NCBI RefSeq assembly: GCF_900155565.1
Contig: NZ_FUHM01000002.1
Coordinates: forward strand, 1,054,001-1,118,000
Reading direction: 5' to 3'
DNA from: Anaerosalibacter sp. Marseille-P3206
GTDB taxonomy: Bacteria > Bacillota > Clostridia > Tissierellales > Sporanaerobacteraceae
DNA length: 64,000 nt
In this document: positions 1 through 8,900 of the stretch, in pieces
Layout of the letters: every line of letters begins with the position of its first letter
Numbering within the stretch: position 1 is the stretch's first letter
The notes under the pieces: generated by a model
Database searches by the model: none
Seen by the model: only the letters and a program-made list of their open reading frames with translations
What the model was told of the DNA's origin: nothing
Translations under genes and position numbers: made by a program

Positions 1-1251
1 GAAGAAGTATTTTATCTTTTCTAGTTAAATTGCTATCATCAGAACTAAAAGGATTAATATTTATATCATCATATATGAAACTAAGCTTTCCAGTAATCGT
101 ATTGTCTTTTCTATCTAGGTATATTTCACCTATAAATTCAGGACTATATATTGCCTCATTAATAGAATCAGATAACTTCAATTCTGCTATATCTTTCACC
201 TTTGGGAGCACTTCTGAAATAAAAGATTCCCTATGCTTCAAAGGTACTTTCAATACTCCTCCATTACTTCTTATTACTTCATTATATAGTGGTATTATTT
301 TTTTCCTTTGTTCATCAGAAATCTTATAAATCATACCATTATTAAAAAAGTACATTCCATTCGAAATAATAGGAACCATTTGTGATTCATAGTCTATTTT
401 GAATAGTAAATCATTATCGTCCTCACTAATATTTATAGATAGTGGCAAATCACTTTCAATTATCTCTACATTATTATAAGTTTCACCCTTAATAGTAGCA
501 TTAAAACTTCTACCCTTAATAAGTTCAAAAAACTTTTGAAGACTTTTGGGTGTAAATAATATCCTCTTATCTTTAAATATACTTTCGCCATAATTATTAT
601 ATCCACTGTAATTTGCCTGATAGTTTTCATATAGTAACTTCAAAAAGCTAATGATTTCCCTATCTTCTTCTTTGAAAACGTGTATACTTGGATTAAAAGT
701 GAAATACTTCCCAAATACAATCTCTTCCCCATCTTCTAAGCTTTCAAAAAACTTTCTAATGCTCTTCACTACATACAGCTTATCTTCACCCATTCTCAAA
801 TTTAAAAATGAGGATTTTGACATCCCATCAAAGCTATTGTAATCGAACTCATAATTATATTCTATATTAACTGGAATCTTATCCTTTTCATCTTCATAAC
901 TAAAAAAATTAATCAAGTTTAAAACAGCTTTTTCGTCTTTCCTTTGCAGAATAGTATTATGAATTTGAGAGTTTTTTAAATAGAAAAGAAATGCTATGAC
1001 ATGCTTACAGTCTCCTGAATATTTTTGAAAGGCTGGGCAACTACATTGTGTATGAATAAGATTTCCATATTCATCAAATCCTACTTCCACTTTGTAATAT
1101 TCAGATCCCTTAACCAATCCCAACATATATCCTGTATTTTCATCTTGTACAGCACGGATTACTTTTCCATTATTATAATATTGTTCCCCTCTGAAAAAAG
1201 TTGCATAATTATCTGCCCTTTGCAATAAAAACTTATCATTTATATTAAACA
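1..1251 (-). CDS. SWIM zinc-finger / SNF2-helicase-type protein, 5' part (runs off window)
   Basis: The reading frame is open from an ATG at 1251 down to base 1, so only the N-terminal 417 or so residues are visible. Near residue 62 it has a SWIM zinc finger of the form CxCx(n)CxH: CSC followed by PAF, then CKH about 10 residues on. The rest of the visible part is an acidic region without ATPase motifs. In Firmicutes this arrangement is typical of SNF2-family DNA translocases, whose helicase lobes follow further downstream, here outside the window. GGGGTG lies just before the start. The start region is duplicated at 2949-3034. The assignment to SNF2 is by family knowledge; the SWIM motif is seen directly. 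Confidence 0.75.
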
Positions 1252-1326
1252 TAATACACCCCAATAATAACTTTTCTATGATTATTGTCAAATGTTATAA
1301 ACATTATAATTATATCATAAAAAATG
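1241..1326. repeat. 86-bp direct repeat, copy A (SWIM gene promoter and first codons)
   Basis: This segment matches 2949-3034 at 82 of 86 positions, and all four differences are transitions. It contains the start of the SWIM gene (Met-Phe-Asn-Ile) and, on the minus strand, TTGACA at 1286-1291 and TATTAT at 1264-1269, 16 nt apart. That spacing to the ATG leaves almost no leader, so the promoter reading is tentative. Confidence 0.85.
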
Positions 1327-1370
1327 TTCTTCAGACGCATTTTCTACATTTCCATTGCAGACTGATCATG

Positions 1371-1685
1371 TTAAGATCCAACATAATTTCCAAAACAGTA
1401 CTGAATATATTGGCTTCTATTTCTATCAAAAATAAAACCTTGTTTTTCAAGTTCCCCCAATATATACCTATCAACTCCATAAGCACTTTTAAGTTCATCA
1501 ATAAGTTCCCTACTCATTTTAACACTATATCCCTTCATCACTATTAAATATTCATCATCATTAATATTCTCTAATTTTACTTCTTCTTCAAATTCTCTAC
1601 TTATAGCTGTAACAACTACCTTGATAAAATATTCAGCATTCATATTTTTTGCCATATAGCCTCTTATAAAACCAGTGGTATTCAT
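1371..1685 (-). CDS. Hypothetical protein, 104 aa
   Basis: I do not recognise this protein. It is a small, charged, soluble protein with no membrane segment, signal peptide or cysteine cluster. It has an acidic stretch (EFEEEVKLENINDDEY) around residues 31-46. AGGAGAT precedes the ATG at a good distance. It lies downstream of a transcribed leader with a mini-ORF and a terminator hairpin (1708-1758), so its expression may be attenuated. It sits between mntA and the SWIM gene, inside the block bracketed by the 86-bp repeat, which suggests it travelled with the toxin-antitoxin genes. Confidence 0.6.
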   Translation of the reverse strand: MNTTGFIRGYMAKNMNAEYFIKVVVTAISREFEEEVKLENINDDEYLIVMKGYSVKMSRELIDELKSAYGVDRYILGELEKQGFIFDRNRSQYIQYCFGNYVGS

Positions 1686-1707
1686 GTAATCATCTCCTAT
1701 AAAATAA

Positions 1708-1758
1708 TTATGAAATAAAAAAATCTTCTGATCCTAAGATAAGAAGATTTGAAATCAC
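1708..1758 (-). CDS. 16-codon mini-ORF with strong ribosome site, overlapping a terminator
   Basis: A GTG at 1758 follows a very strong AAGGAGGTG site and opens a 16-residue frame (MISNLLILGSEDFFIS). The frame contains an intrinsic terminator: a 9-bp stem, AAATCTTCT (1721-1729) with AGAAGATTT (1742-1750), followed on the minus strand by a run of T. It could be a leader peptide controlling the 104-aa gene, or a degenerate type I toxin. No family is recognised. Confidence 0.45.
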   Translation of the reverse strand: MISNLLILGSEDFFIS

Positions 1759-1890
1759 TATGTTTTCACCTCCTTATCGAAATTTTAGCTGAACCACCTT
1801 ACATATTGCAGGTTGGTATAGGGTCACAGAGCTAAATCTCTACCCTAACTCTTGATATTTTGGTGTTAATTTGTATAGTTTTATTATATC
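1759..1890 (-). promoter_or_regulatory. Structured leader region upstream of mini-ORF
   Basis: On the minus strand a TATAAT sits at about 1882-1887. It is followed by a segment with nested inverted repeats: TTAGCT near 1834 with AGCTAA near 1791, enclosing ACCAACCT and AGGTGGT. It then runs into the mini-ORF ribosome site. I compared it with SAM, preQ1, guanidine, T-box and fluoride leader signatures from memory and none fits. The rest of the gap, to 2012, shows nothing further. Confidence 0.35.
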
Positions 1891-2012
1891 ACAATAGTTT
1901 AATAAATGCTAAGTTTTTCTAAAAGCGAAATATCAACTTTCATAAGTACATGTAATAGCAAAGGTGGCAAACAAAACGTCCCTATGCTACCAATTGATAA
2001 TTGCTTTTTAAA

Positions 2013-2450
2013 TTAAGTTTTAGAATCATTCATAACTTCTAAAAATCTCTTATGACTATATTTATTTCTAACTTCTCTGAAATACTCCATATCCATATAT
2101 TCGCTCATTACCCTTGATTCAAATGTGACTTTGGTTACTAAATCTTCCATATATACTACTTTCCCATATTTTATAACTTGAAATTTCAATACTTCATCTA
2201 CATTATTTAAAATAACTAAATCTATGTCTTCTCGATTAAATATTCCAACTAGTTCATCTAATATATCTAATTTAACAAATCCGTCTACTTTCCTATCAAA
2301 ATACATAGCTATATCCAAATCACTATCCACTCTATTTTCTCCTTTAGCATAAGAGCCAAATATATAGATAAGTTTTATTTCAAAATCACGAACTAATTTA
2401 TCAATATGCTTGTTTAAAACTTTTTCTACTTCACTAATATTTCTTTGCAT
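2013..2450 (-). CDS. mntA: MntA-type nucleotidyltransferase antitoxin
   Basis: This 145-aa protein has the minimal nucleotidyltransferase signature GSYAKGENRVDSDLDIAMYF around residues 31-50 (GS, then DxD). Family knowledge: MNT proteins paired with HEPN toxins add AMP to the toxin tyrosine and neutralise it. It starts 16 bp after the stop of the HEPN gene, which is the usual order in HepT/MntA modules. The length is normal for the family. The pair lies between two copies of an 86-bp repeat. Confidence 0.85.
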   Translation of the reverse strand: MQRNISEVEKVLNKHIDKLVRDFEIKLIYIFGSYAKGENRVDSDLDIAMYFDRKVDGFVKLDILDELVGIFNREDIDLVILNNVDEVLKFQVIKYGKVVYMEDLVTKVTFESRVMSEYMDMEYFREVRNKYSHKRFLEVMNDSKT

Positions 2451-2466
2451 GCGTAACTCATCCTTG

Positions 2467-2904
2467 TTATTTATAGTTTTCTTTTAACCATTTATCTACA
2501 TAATCCATATATTTAATAAAATCGCCTAATTCATTCTTTAATATATATATGATCATATCTTCATCTATCTTGGTATAGTCATGTACAAGTATATTTCTAA
2601 AGCCTACCATTTTAGATAGTTTTTTTGAAAACTTTTCAGAGATAACACCTATCTGTGATAAAGTAATCATTGTTTCTCTATAAGTAGATGGCTTATCATT
2701 GTCCGTAACAGAAATCAAAATATTACCAATATCAATAACACATTCAATACATATTTGTATACCTCTCTCAATTCCCCAATACCTAATCATATCTTCTTTT
2801 AGATTGTCTTTATTAACATCAAAAGAAACTTGCTTTAGAAAAATTAAATTGCTCTCTAATTCTTTTAATTTTCTACGTATAACATCATAAACATCCTTAG
2901 TCAT
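2467..2904 (-). CDS. hepT: HepT-type HEPN ribonuclease toxin
   Basis: This is a DUF86/HEPN helical protein of about 145 aa. Its HEPN RNase motif is RNILVHDY near the C-terminus (R-x4-H-x-Y). In characterised HepT proteins the R and H are catalytic and the Y is the residue adenylylated by MntA. I chose the ATG at 2904, which has GGAGG seven bases upstream, over an in-frame ATG at 2931 without a ribosome site. The upstream sequence is copy B of the 86-bp repeat, so the module appears to be driven by a duplicated copy of the SWIM gene promoter. Confidence 0.85.
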   Translation of the reverse strand: MTKDVYDVIRRKLKELESNLIFLKQVSFDVNKDNLKEDMIRYWGIERGIQICIECVIDIGNILISVTDNDKPSTYRETMITLSQIGVISEKFSKKLSKMVGFRNILVHDYTKIDEDMIIYILKNELGDFIKYMDYVDKWLKENYK

Positions 2905-2948
2905 ATATAAGCCTCCATATGTTTTACTCACTACTTATAGTTTACCAT

Positions 2949-3034
2949 TATATTAAACATAATACACCCCAATAGTAACTTTTCTATGATTATTGTCAAA
3001 TGTTACGAACATTATAATTATACCATAAAAAATG
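2949..3034. repeat. 86-bp direct repeat, copy B
   Basis: This copy differs from 1241-1326 at four positions. It carries a relic of the SWIM gene start: an ATG at 2960 opens MFNI, then diverges and stops after nine codons. TTGACA with TACTAT is retained on the minus strand. The distance between the copies is 1708 bp. Confidence 0.85.
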
Positions 3035-3104
3035 AATGGGAAATTTAATTTGAATTGATAAATGAAAAGAATAAATACGTTAAAGAAAACAAACCGTTAT
3101 CTTT

Positions 3105-3917
3105 TTATCTTATACCTCCACAGTTTGTTTCCCAAAATTTATAAAACTCTTCTTCTTTTCTAAAAAGCGGAATATCTAAATTCTTGTGGAGCTTTACAAG
3201 CCAAGGTTCTTCAAGGCCAGCCCCTTCTAAAATAGACTCTTGTACAAAGACTTCAGTAACAGTTCCTTCCCCTATTACCTTCCCACTTTTCAGTACATAA
3301 ACATAATCACATATCTCATATATTAAATTCATATCATGACTAGATATTGCAATATTCTTCTCCCTGCTGATATCCTCAATAATATTAACTATCTCCCTAG
3401 TCATAATAGGATCAAGTCCACTTGTAGGTTCATCAAATAACAATGTACTACTATCCATAACCAATACCCCAGCTATAGCAATTCTCTTTTTTTGACCATA
3501 GCTCAAAAAATGAACAGGTTTCTCCTTTAAATCATAAGCCCCTACTCTTTTAAGAGTATTTACAACCCTGTTAGATATTTCATCTTCATCATAGCCTAGA
3601 TTTCTAAGAGCAAAAGCTACATCATCACAAACATTTGAATAAAAAATCTGCTTATCAGGATCTTGAAATACAATATTTACTTGCTTCCTATACTCTCTTA
3701 GAAACTTTTTGTTGTACTCAATAGGACTATCCTTATACAAAATTGCTCCACTCTTAGGTTTTAATATCCCTATCATATTTAAAAATAGAGTAGACTTTCC
3801 AGAACCATTTGAACCTATGATTCCAACAACCTTTCCCTTACTTAAGTCAATATTCACATTCTTCAAAGCAATCGTACCATCTTCATAGGCATATGTTAAA
3901 TCTTTAGTTTTTAGCAT
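3105..3917 (-). CDS. cbiO: Energy-coupling ATPase of cobalt transporter
   Basis: This is a 270-aa ABC ATPase with Walker A GSNGSGKS (about residue 36), Q-loop in VFQDPDKQ, signature LSYGQKKR and Walker B TLLFDEPTSGLDP. It powers the Cbi ECF-type cobalt importer with CbiQ and CbiM/N. It begins 4 bp after cbiQ, in the order cbiM-N-Q-O. The cobalamin riboswitch upstream of cbiM supports cobalt rather than another metal or vitamin as substrate. Confidence 0.92.
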   Translation of the reverse strand: MLKTKDLTYAYEDGTIALKNVNIDLSKGKVVGIIGSNGSGKSTLFLNMIGILKPKSGAILYKDSPIEYNKKFLREYRKQVNIVFQDPDKQIFYSNVCDDVAFALRNLGYDEDEISNRVVNTLKRVGAYDLKEKPVHFLSYGQKKRIAIAGVLVMDSSTLLFDEPTSGLDPIMTREIVNIIEDISREKNIAISSHDMNLIYEICDYVYVLKSGKVIGEGTVTEVFVQESILEGAGLEEPWLVKLHKNLDIPLFRKEEEFYKFWETNCGGIR

Positions 3918-3921
3918 CCCA

Positions 3922-4602
3922 TCACCCTATTTTAAATTCTCCATCATATAATTTTGTCTCCAAGGAAATAACCATATCCTCATACTTTTGTAAAACCCTA
4001 ACAAACAAACACTTAATCAGTAAACCCAATGATCTATAAGAATTTTTCATACCACAATAACCAAATTTCATCTCCTGAATATTATATATTTCCATCATCT
4101 CTTCAAGGAATATGAATATTGACCTATATATTAAAATAATCAACTCAACCACATTCCCTGGAACCCTTAACTTTTTAAATACTACAATCAACTGATTTAT
4201 AGGAATAGTTAGCGCAATAAAAAAAGTAGAAGAAATACTAGCAAATACCCTTGCAATAATAATGATAACCTCATTTAATGACTCACTTTTTATTCCTATA
4301 AAGCTTTTTCCTATTCTAATTGACCATATAAAAACATCTAAACTAGATTTGCTAATCAATATAGTCAATATACTTATTATCAAAAATACACTTGGTATCA
4401 AATACAGTTTCAAATAATTTTTAATAGGTATTTTAGCAACTACTGTTGTCGATAAAAACATAATTAAAAAAATTATAATATTAAGATAAAAATTATTAAG
4501 TCCTACAGCAAGAATAAGGGCACCTATGGCAAATATAAACTTTGCCATAGGATTTACATTTACTATTTTATTTGTATAAGCATACTTATCTATTACCAGC
4601 AA
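3922..4602 (-). CDS. cbiQ: Cobalt transporter transmembrane component
   Basis: This 226-aa protein has several hydrophobic helices and an EMKFGYCG segment in the cytoplasmic coupling region, which contacts the ATPase in ECF T-components. It is the transmembrane scaffold between CbiM/N and CbiO. Its start lies inside the 3' end of cbiN, a 17-bp overlap that indicates translational coupling. Confidence 0.9.
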   Translation of the reverse strand: MLVIDKYAYTNKIVNVNPMAKFIFAIGALILAVGLNNFYLNIIIFLIMFLSTTVVAKIPIKNYLKLYLIPSVFLIISILTILISKSSLDVFIWSIRIGKSFIGIKSESLNEVIIIIARVFASISSTFFIALTIPINQLIVVFKKLRVPGNVVELIILIYRSIFIFLEEMMEIYNIQEMKFGYCGMKNSYRSLGLLIKCLFVRVLQKYEDMVISLETKLYDGEFKIG

Positions 4603-4885
4603 CTTTTTTCTTCCCCTTCATCATTCCCAATATATAGCCAAAGGCCCCAGCTCCAATTGCAACTTGAAGAGAAAACAACAAACTTTCAATCTCACCACTT
4701 GGTGGTTCCCAAAGACTTTCAAACCATGGTTCATAGTCAGGATCTATTTCAGCAATAACATCTTCAGCTTGATCATCAGCTCCACCAAACTCTGATCCAC
4801 CCATGAATATAAGAGGCACTAAAACAATAACTATAGCAATTAATATTAACCATAAATTCTTCTTACTTGATGATTTCACTTCCAA
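4586..4885 (-). CDS. cbiN: Cobalt transport protein CbiN
   Basis: This is a small protein with two membrane helices: [18 protein letters not shown] near the N-terminus and a second near residues 70-90. They are separated by the acidic external loop typical of CbiN (GADDQAEDV, then [14 protein letters not shown]). No well-placed ATG exists. I chose TTG at 4885, preceded by GGAAGGGGTG, inside the last codons of cbiM; GTG at 4879 is an alternative. CbiN stabilises CbiM and is required for metal uptake in this family. Confidence 0.88.
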   Translation of the reverse strand: MEVKSSSKKNLWLILIAIVIVLVPLIFMGGSEFGGADDQAEDVIAEIDPDYEPWFESLWEPPSGEIESLLFSLQVAIGAGAFGYILGMMKGKKKVAGNR

Positions 4886-5594
4886 GCACCCCTTCCCTGT
4901 TATATTCAATAAGCAAATTGTACACAATAGCTGTCAATATTCCCTCTACAATAGCTAGTGGAATTTGTGTCACTGCAAACACACTTAAAAATTTCCCCAT
5001 AGATCCCATAAAACCCGCAACAGAATCAGGAAATGCCAATGAAAGTTGTATTGATGTAATTACATAAGTAGCCAAATCCCCCAATGCTGCAGCTACAAAT
5101 ACTGCAAATGATGTATTTGCATTTCTCTTTTTCAAAAATTTAAACAATCCATAAGAAACCAATGGACCTACAACTGCCATTGAAAAAGTATTTGCTCCTA
5201 ATGTAGTTAACCCACCATGTGCAAGTAATAGTGCTTGAAATAATAGAACAATAATGCCCACAACAGTCATGGTAGTTGGCCCAAATAAAATTGCTCCTAA
5301 GCCCACTCCAGTAGGATGAGAACAGCTTCCGGTAACTGAAGGAATCTTTAATGCAGATAATACAAATACAAAACCTCCTGCCAATCCTAATAATGCCTTC
5401 TTGTTGATATCAGATTTAAAAATACCATTAACTCTTTTAATACCAACAACTAAAAATGGTAAAGTAACTACAGCCCAGAATATTGCCCATTTTGCAGGTA
5501 AAAACCCTTCCATAATGTGCATTGCATTTGACACACTTGGTACCATTAACAAAAGAAAGAACATACTAAGTAACAAGCTTCTTTTGTTTTTCAT
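4863..5594 (-). CDS. cbiM: Cobalt-binding membrane component CbiM
   Basis: The protein is about 243 aa, with a signal-like leader followed by the family hallmark MHIMEGFLP. In CbiM/NikM this becomes the mature N-terminus, and its second-residue His binds the metal. [14 protein letters not shown] and a GHG-like motif ([13 protein letters not shown]) are also present. I chose ATG at 5594, preceded by GAGGAGTG, over an upstream ATG at 5714 that would fall inside the terminator and riboswitch. It is the first gene of the cobalt operon. Confidence 0.92.
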   Translation of the reverse strand: MKNKRSLLLSMFFLLLMVPSVSNAMHIMEGFLPAKWAIFWAVVTLPFLVVGIKRVNGIFKSDINKKALLGLAGGFVFVLSALKIPSVTGSCSHPTGVGLGAILFGPTTMTVVGIIVLLFQALLLAHGGLTTLGANTFSMAVVGPLVSYGLFKFLKKRNANTSFAVFVAAALGDLATYVITSIQLSLAFPDSVAGFMGSMGKFLSVFAVTQIPLAIVEGILTAIVYNLLIEYNREGVLGSEIIK

Positions 5595-5620
5595 TTGTCT
5601 CACACTCCTCTCTAATATTA

Positions 5621-5647
5621 AAAAAGCCCTAGCCTTCTGGCTAGGGT
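5621..5647 (-). terminator. Riboswitch-controlled terminator before cbiM
   Basis: An 8-bp stem, CCCTAGCC with GGCTAGGG, has an AGAA loop and a following T run on the minus strand. It lies between the cobalamin riboswitch and the cbiM ribosome site, so it is the likely expression platform. Confidence 0.88.
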
Positions 5648-5710
5648 CATTTTTGACATAAATATACATTAAAAATAAGTAATCACTTCCCACCGAAGGT
5701 TTACTAAAAA

Positions 5711-5862
5711 GCAATAGGCAGGTCTCCTGACTTGTGTTTCATCCTACTCTCAACGCCTTCCCAGTTAAACCAGTGGCTATAAATTGATTTCGTCACACTC
5801 ACAGTAGCGGGGGCTGTATCGGATTTTAACCGATTTCCCTTTTAATCAAATGAACCTCATAC
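5711..5862 (-). promoter_or_regulatory. Cobalamin riboswitch
   Basis: On the minus strand the cobalamin (B12-box) signature elements appear in order: AAGGGAA near 5842, ACAGCCCCCGCTACTGTGA near 5800-5820, GCCACTGGTTTAACTGGGAAGG near 5755-5780, and the closing AAGTCAGGAGACCTGCC near 5716-5732. With the terminator at 5621-5647 it should switch off cobalt import when cobalamin is abundant. Confidence 0.95.
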
Positions 5863-5891
5863 TTTTTCGTTATTCAATTTTATCCACTTAT

Positions 5892-5920
5892 ATATTATCA
5901 TATAAGATTTTTTTGTTCAA
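5892..5920 (-). promoter_or_regulatory. Promoter of cbiMNQO
   Basis: TTGAAC (5915-5920) and TAATAT (5892-5897) are 17 bp apart on the minus strand, just upstream of the riboswitch. Confidence 0.7.
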
Positions 5921-5960
5921 TTATTTTTTGTGTTTTTTTTGACAATTGTGGAAAAGTGAC

Positions 5961-5998
5961 AAAAACCCTCTTGAATATAATTAGATTCAAGAGGGTTT
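5961..5998 (-). terminator. Terminator of CRISPR array 1
   Basis: A perfect 14-bp stem, AAACCCTCTTGAAT (5963-5976) with its complement at 5985-5998, has an 8-nt loop. On the minus strand it is followed by TTTTT. The stem overlaps the first bases of the terminal degenerate repeat, so it closes the minus-strand pre-crRNA transcript. Confidence 0.8.
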
Positions 5999-8900
5999 AA
6001 ATCCTTATAGGTAGGCTAATAGTCAGAATATGTTGTGCTCCATATCCAGAAGAACCAAGGTTTCAATTCCTTATAGGTAGGCTAATAGTATATTTAAATA
6101 TATCAACTGGAAAGTTCCAATATAAGTTTCAATTCCTTATAGGTAGTCTAATAGTTTATATAGTTGCCATACCAATTACATTAGTGTATATGTGTTTCAA
6201 TTCCTTATAGGTAGTCTAATAGTATTTTTTCATCACCATAATAGTCAAAGCCATAGTCCTGTTTCAATTCCTTATAGGTAGTCTAATAGTTTAGATTGGA
6301 CAGAGTATTGCCTGAACAAGATGGATGAGTTTCAATTCCTTATAGGTAGTCTAATAGTCTGCTATAGAGGAGTATTTGCAGCTATAGAAGAGAATGGTTT
6401 CAATTCCTTATAGGTAGTCTAATAGTTTTTAATTTTTCCCATGTTTTGCACCTCTTTATGATTGTTTCAATTCCTTATAGGTAGTCTAATAGTTATCCTG
6501 AGTGGTATCCTCAACTAGACGAGAAAAAAAGTTTCAATTCCTTATAGGTAGTCTAATAGTCTATATTGTACTAAAGGTTAAAAGTTTGGTACAATAGTTT
6601 CAATTCCTTATAGGTAGTCTAATAGTTTCTCCTTTCTTTTACATAAATATATTATTATTAGTTTCAATTCCTTATAGGTAGTCTAATAGTCCAAATATTC
6701 CATTCCCTAACATAAATCCTATTCCATGTTTCAATTCCTTATAGGTAGTCTAATAGTACTACTGCAATAGCATATAGCTTGTTTACCATCACTGTTTCAA
6801 TTCCTTATAGGTAGTCTAATAGTTATCTCATACACCTCATTGATTGTTGAATGTACAGAGAGTTTCAATTCCTTATAGGTAGTCTAATAGTTTATATAGT
6901 TGCCATACCAATTACATTAGTGTATATGTGTTTCAATTCCTTATAGGTAGTCTAATAGTTTCAGTATCGATGCCCCAATATAAACCCATTTTATGTAGTT
7001 TCAATTCCTTATAGGTAGTCTAATAGTACAAAGAATCTTTTATTAATATTAAAGCACTTAAAAAGTTTCAATTCCTTATAGGTAGTCTAATAGTTTGATA
7101 TTTCAATCGTTTTACGTGCTTATATTTTATAGTTTCAATTCCTTATAGGTAGTCTAATAGTATATAGATTATAATCTTCTGCTATTGCATCAGTATAGGG
7201 TTTCAATTCCTTATAGGTAGTCTAATAGTGCAGTAGAGGACTATTTAAATCGTTTATTAGAGATAGTTTCAATTCCTTATAGGTAGTCTAATAGTTCAAT
7301 ACTATAATAGTTCAAACGATAGCACTGTATTTTAGTTTCAATTCCTTATAGGTAGTCTAATAGTATTGAAAAAGGAGAAGAAATTATTCCATGGGAAGTA
7401 AGTTTCAATTCCTTATAGGTAGTCTAATAGTCTGTTTCCCATCCCGAGAGAGAAAAAACCATTTTCATAGTTTCAATTCCTTATAGGTAGTCTAATAGTA
7501 ATTAACCCACATATAGTTTTTATTTTCAATTATTTGTTTCAATTCCTTATAGGTAGTCTAATAGTTCAAGTAGTAAAAACTACTAAAAAGACAATAACAC
7601 TGTTTCAATTCCTTATAGGTAGTCTAATAGTTTTCTCCTCGGGCTTGCTGGTGTAGAGTTATATATATCGTTTCAATTCCTTATAGGTAGTCTAATAGTA
7701 ATTAGCGAAGAATTGGGAAGGAGGTGCGAATAGATGGGTTTCAATTCCTTATAGGTAGTCTAATAGTGGAGTAGCATTAGAGGTATTAAGCCATGGCATA
7801 GGTGGTTTCAATTCCTTATAGGTAGTCTAATAGTATAACCAGGGAAGAATTTGCAACTGTATTGTATAGATGTTTCAATTCCTTATAGGTAGTCTAATAG
7901 TCACATCAAAAACGCAATACAAGCTAAATGTGAGAGTGTTTCAATTCCTTATAGGTAGTCTAATAGTGCTATAGTCCAAAGAGTATCTCCGGCTTTTACA
8001 ACAGTTTCAATTCCTTATAGGTAGTCTAATAGTTAAGTTAATGAATCATATGTCGGTTTATCTAAAGAAGTTTCAATTCCTTATAGGTAGTCTAATAGTC
8101 TTAAAATTGCCTTGACTATCAAATGCACTAAATTTGTTTCAATTCCTTATAGGTAGTCTAATAGTATCCAAACTCATACAGAAACACGAAAGATGGATTC
8201 GAATGTTTCAATTCCTTATAGGTAGTCTAATAGTTTTTATGTTTTTGTGATATATAACCTACTTTTGCCAGTTTCAATTCCTTATAGGTAGTCTAATAGT
8301 TGGAAAACAAATAGGGAAAGTTGAAAATGCTGATTGGAGTTTCAATTCCTTATAGGTAGTCTAATAGTGCGAAAAGTGATGAAAGAGAACATATGCTTTG
8401 CAGAGTTTCAATTCCTTATAGGTAGTCTAATAGTGCGAAAAGTGATGAAAGAGAACATATGCTTTGCAGAGTTTCAATTCCTTATAGGTAGTCTAATAGT
8501 AAATCCAGCTTTAAAAGAATTACCTATTAATTTAAAGTTTCAATTCCTTATAGGTAGTCTAATAGTTTTAGATGGTGAAATGTATTATAAAGCGGATTTT
8601 AGTTTCAATTCCTTATAGGTAGTCTAATAGTTAAGACTTTAAAAGGGGTTAGCTATATAGGGTTTCAGTTTCAATTCCTTATAGGTAGTCTAATAGTTAT
8701 GATCCAGTGGCAAAACAAGCCATTGACAATGAAAGGTTTCAATTCCTTATAGGTAGTCTAATAGTTATGCCTCCCTTACTCGATTGAGTAGTTTCCTTTG
8801 AGTTTCAATTCCTTATAGGTAGTCTAATAGTTGGAATAATAATATCAACAAAACAAAACGTAGTAAAAAGTTTCAATTCCTTATAGGTAGTCTAATAGTT

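Noticed and set aside
30-1228. Short plus-strand frames of 63-99 aa
   Set aside because: They are shadows of the minus-strand SWIM-domain gene, which is open across the whole interval.
1278-1547. 89-aa plus-strand open frame
   Set aside because: It overlaps the minus-strand 104-aa gene and the 86-bp repeat and has no ribosome site.
1759-1890. T-box or SAM-type riboswitch
   Set aside because: The AGGTGGT segment superficially recalls a T-box antiterminator, but the NGGTGGNACCGCG core and specifier loop are missing, and SAM-I elements are absent.
8334-8618. 94-aa open frame with a repeated FQFLIGSLIV peptide
   Set aside because: It is a translation of CRISPR repeats and spacers in array 1, not a gene.
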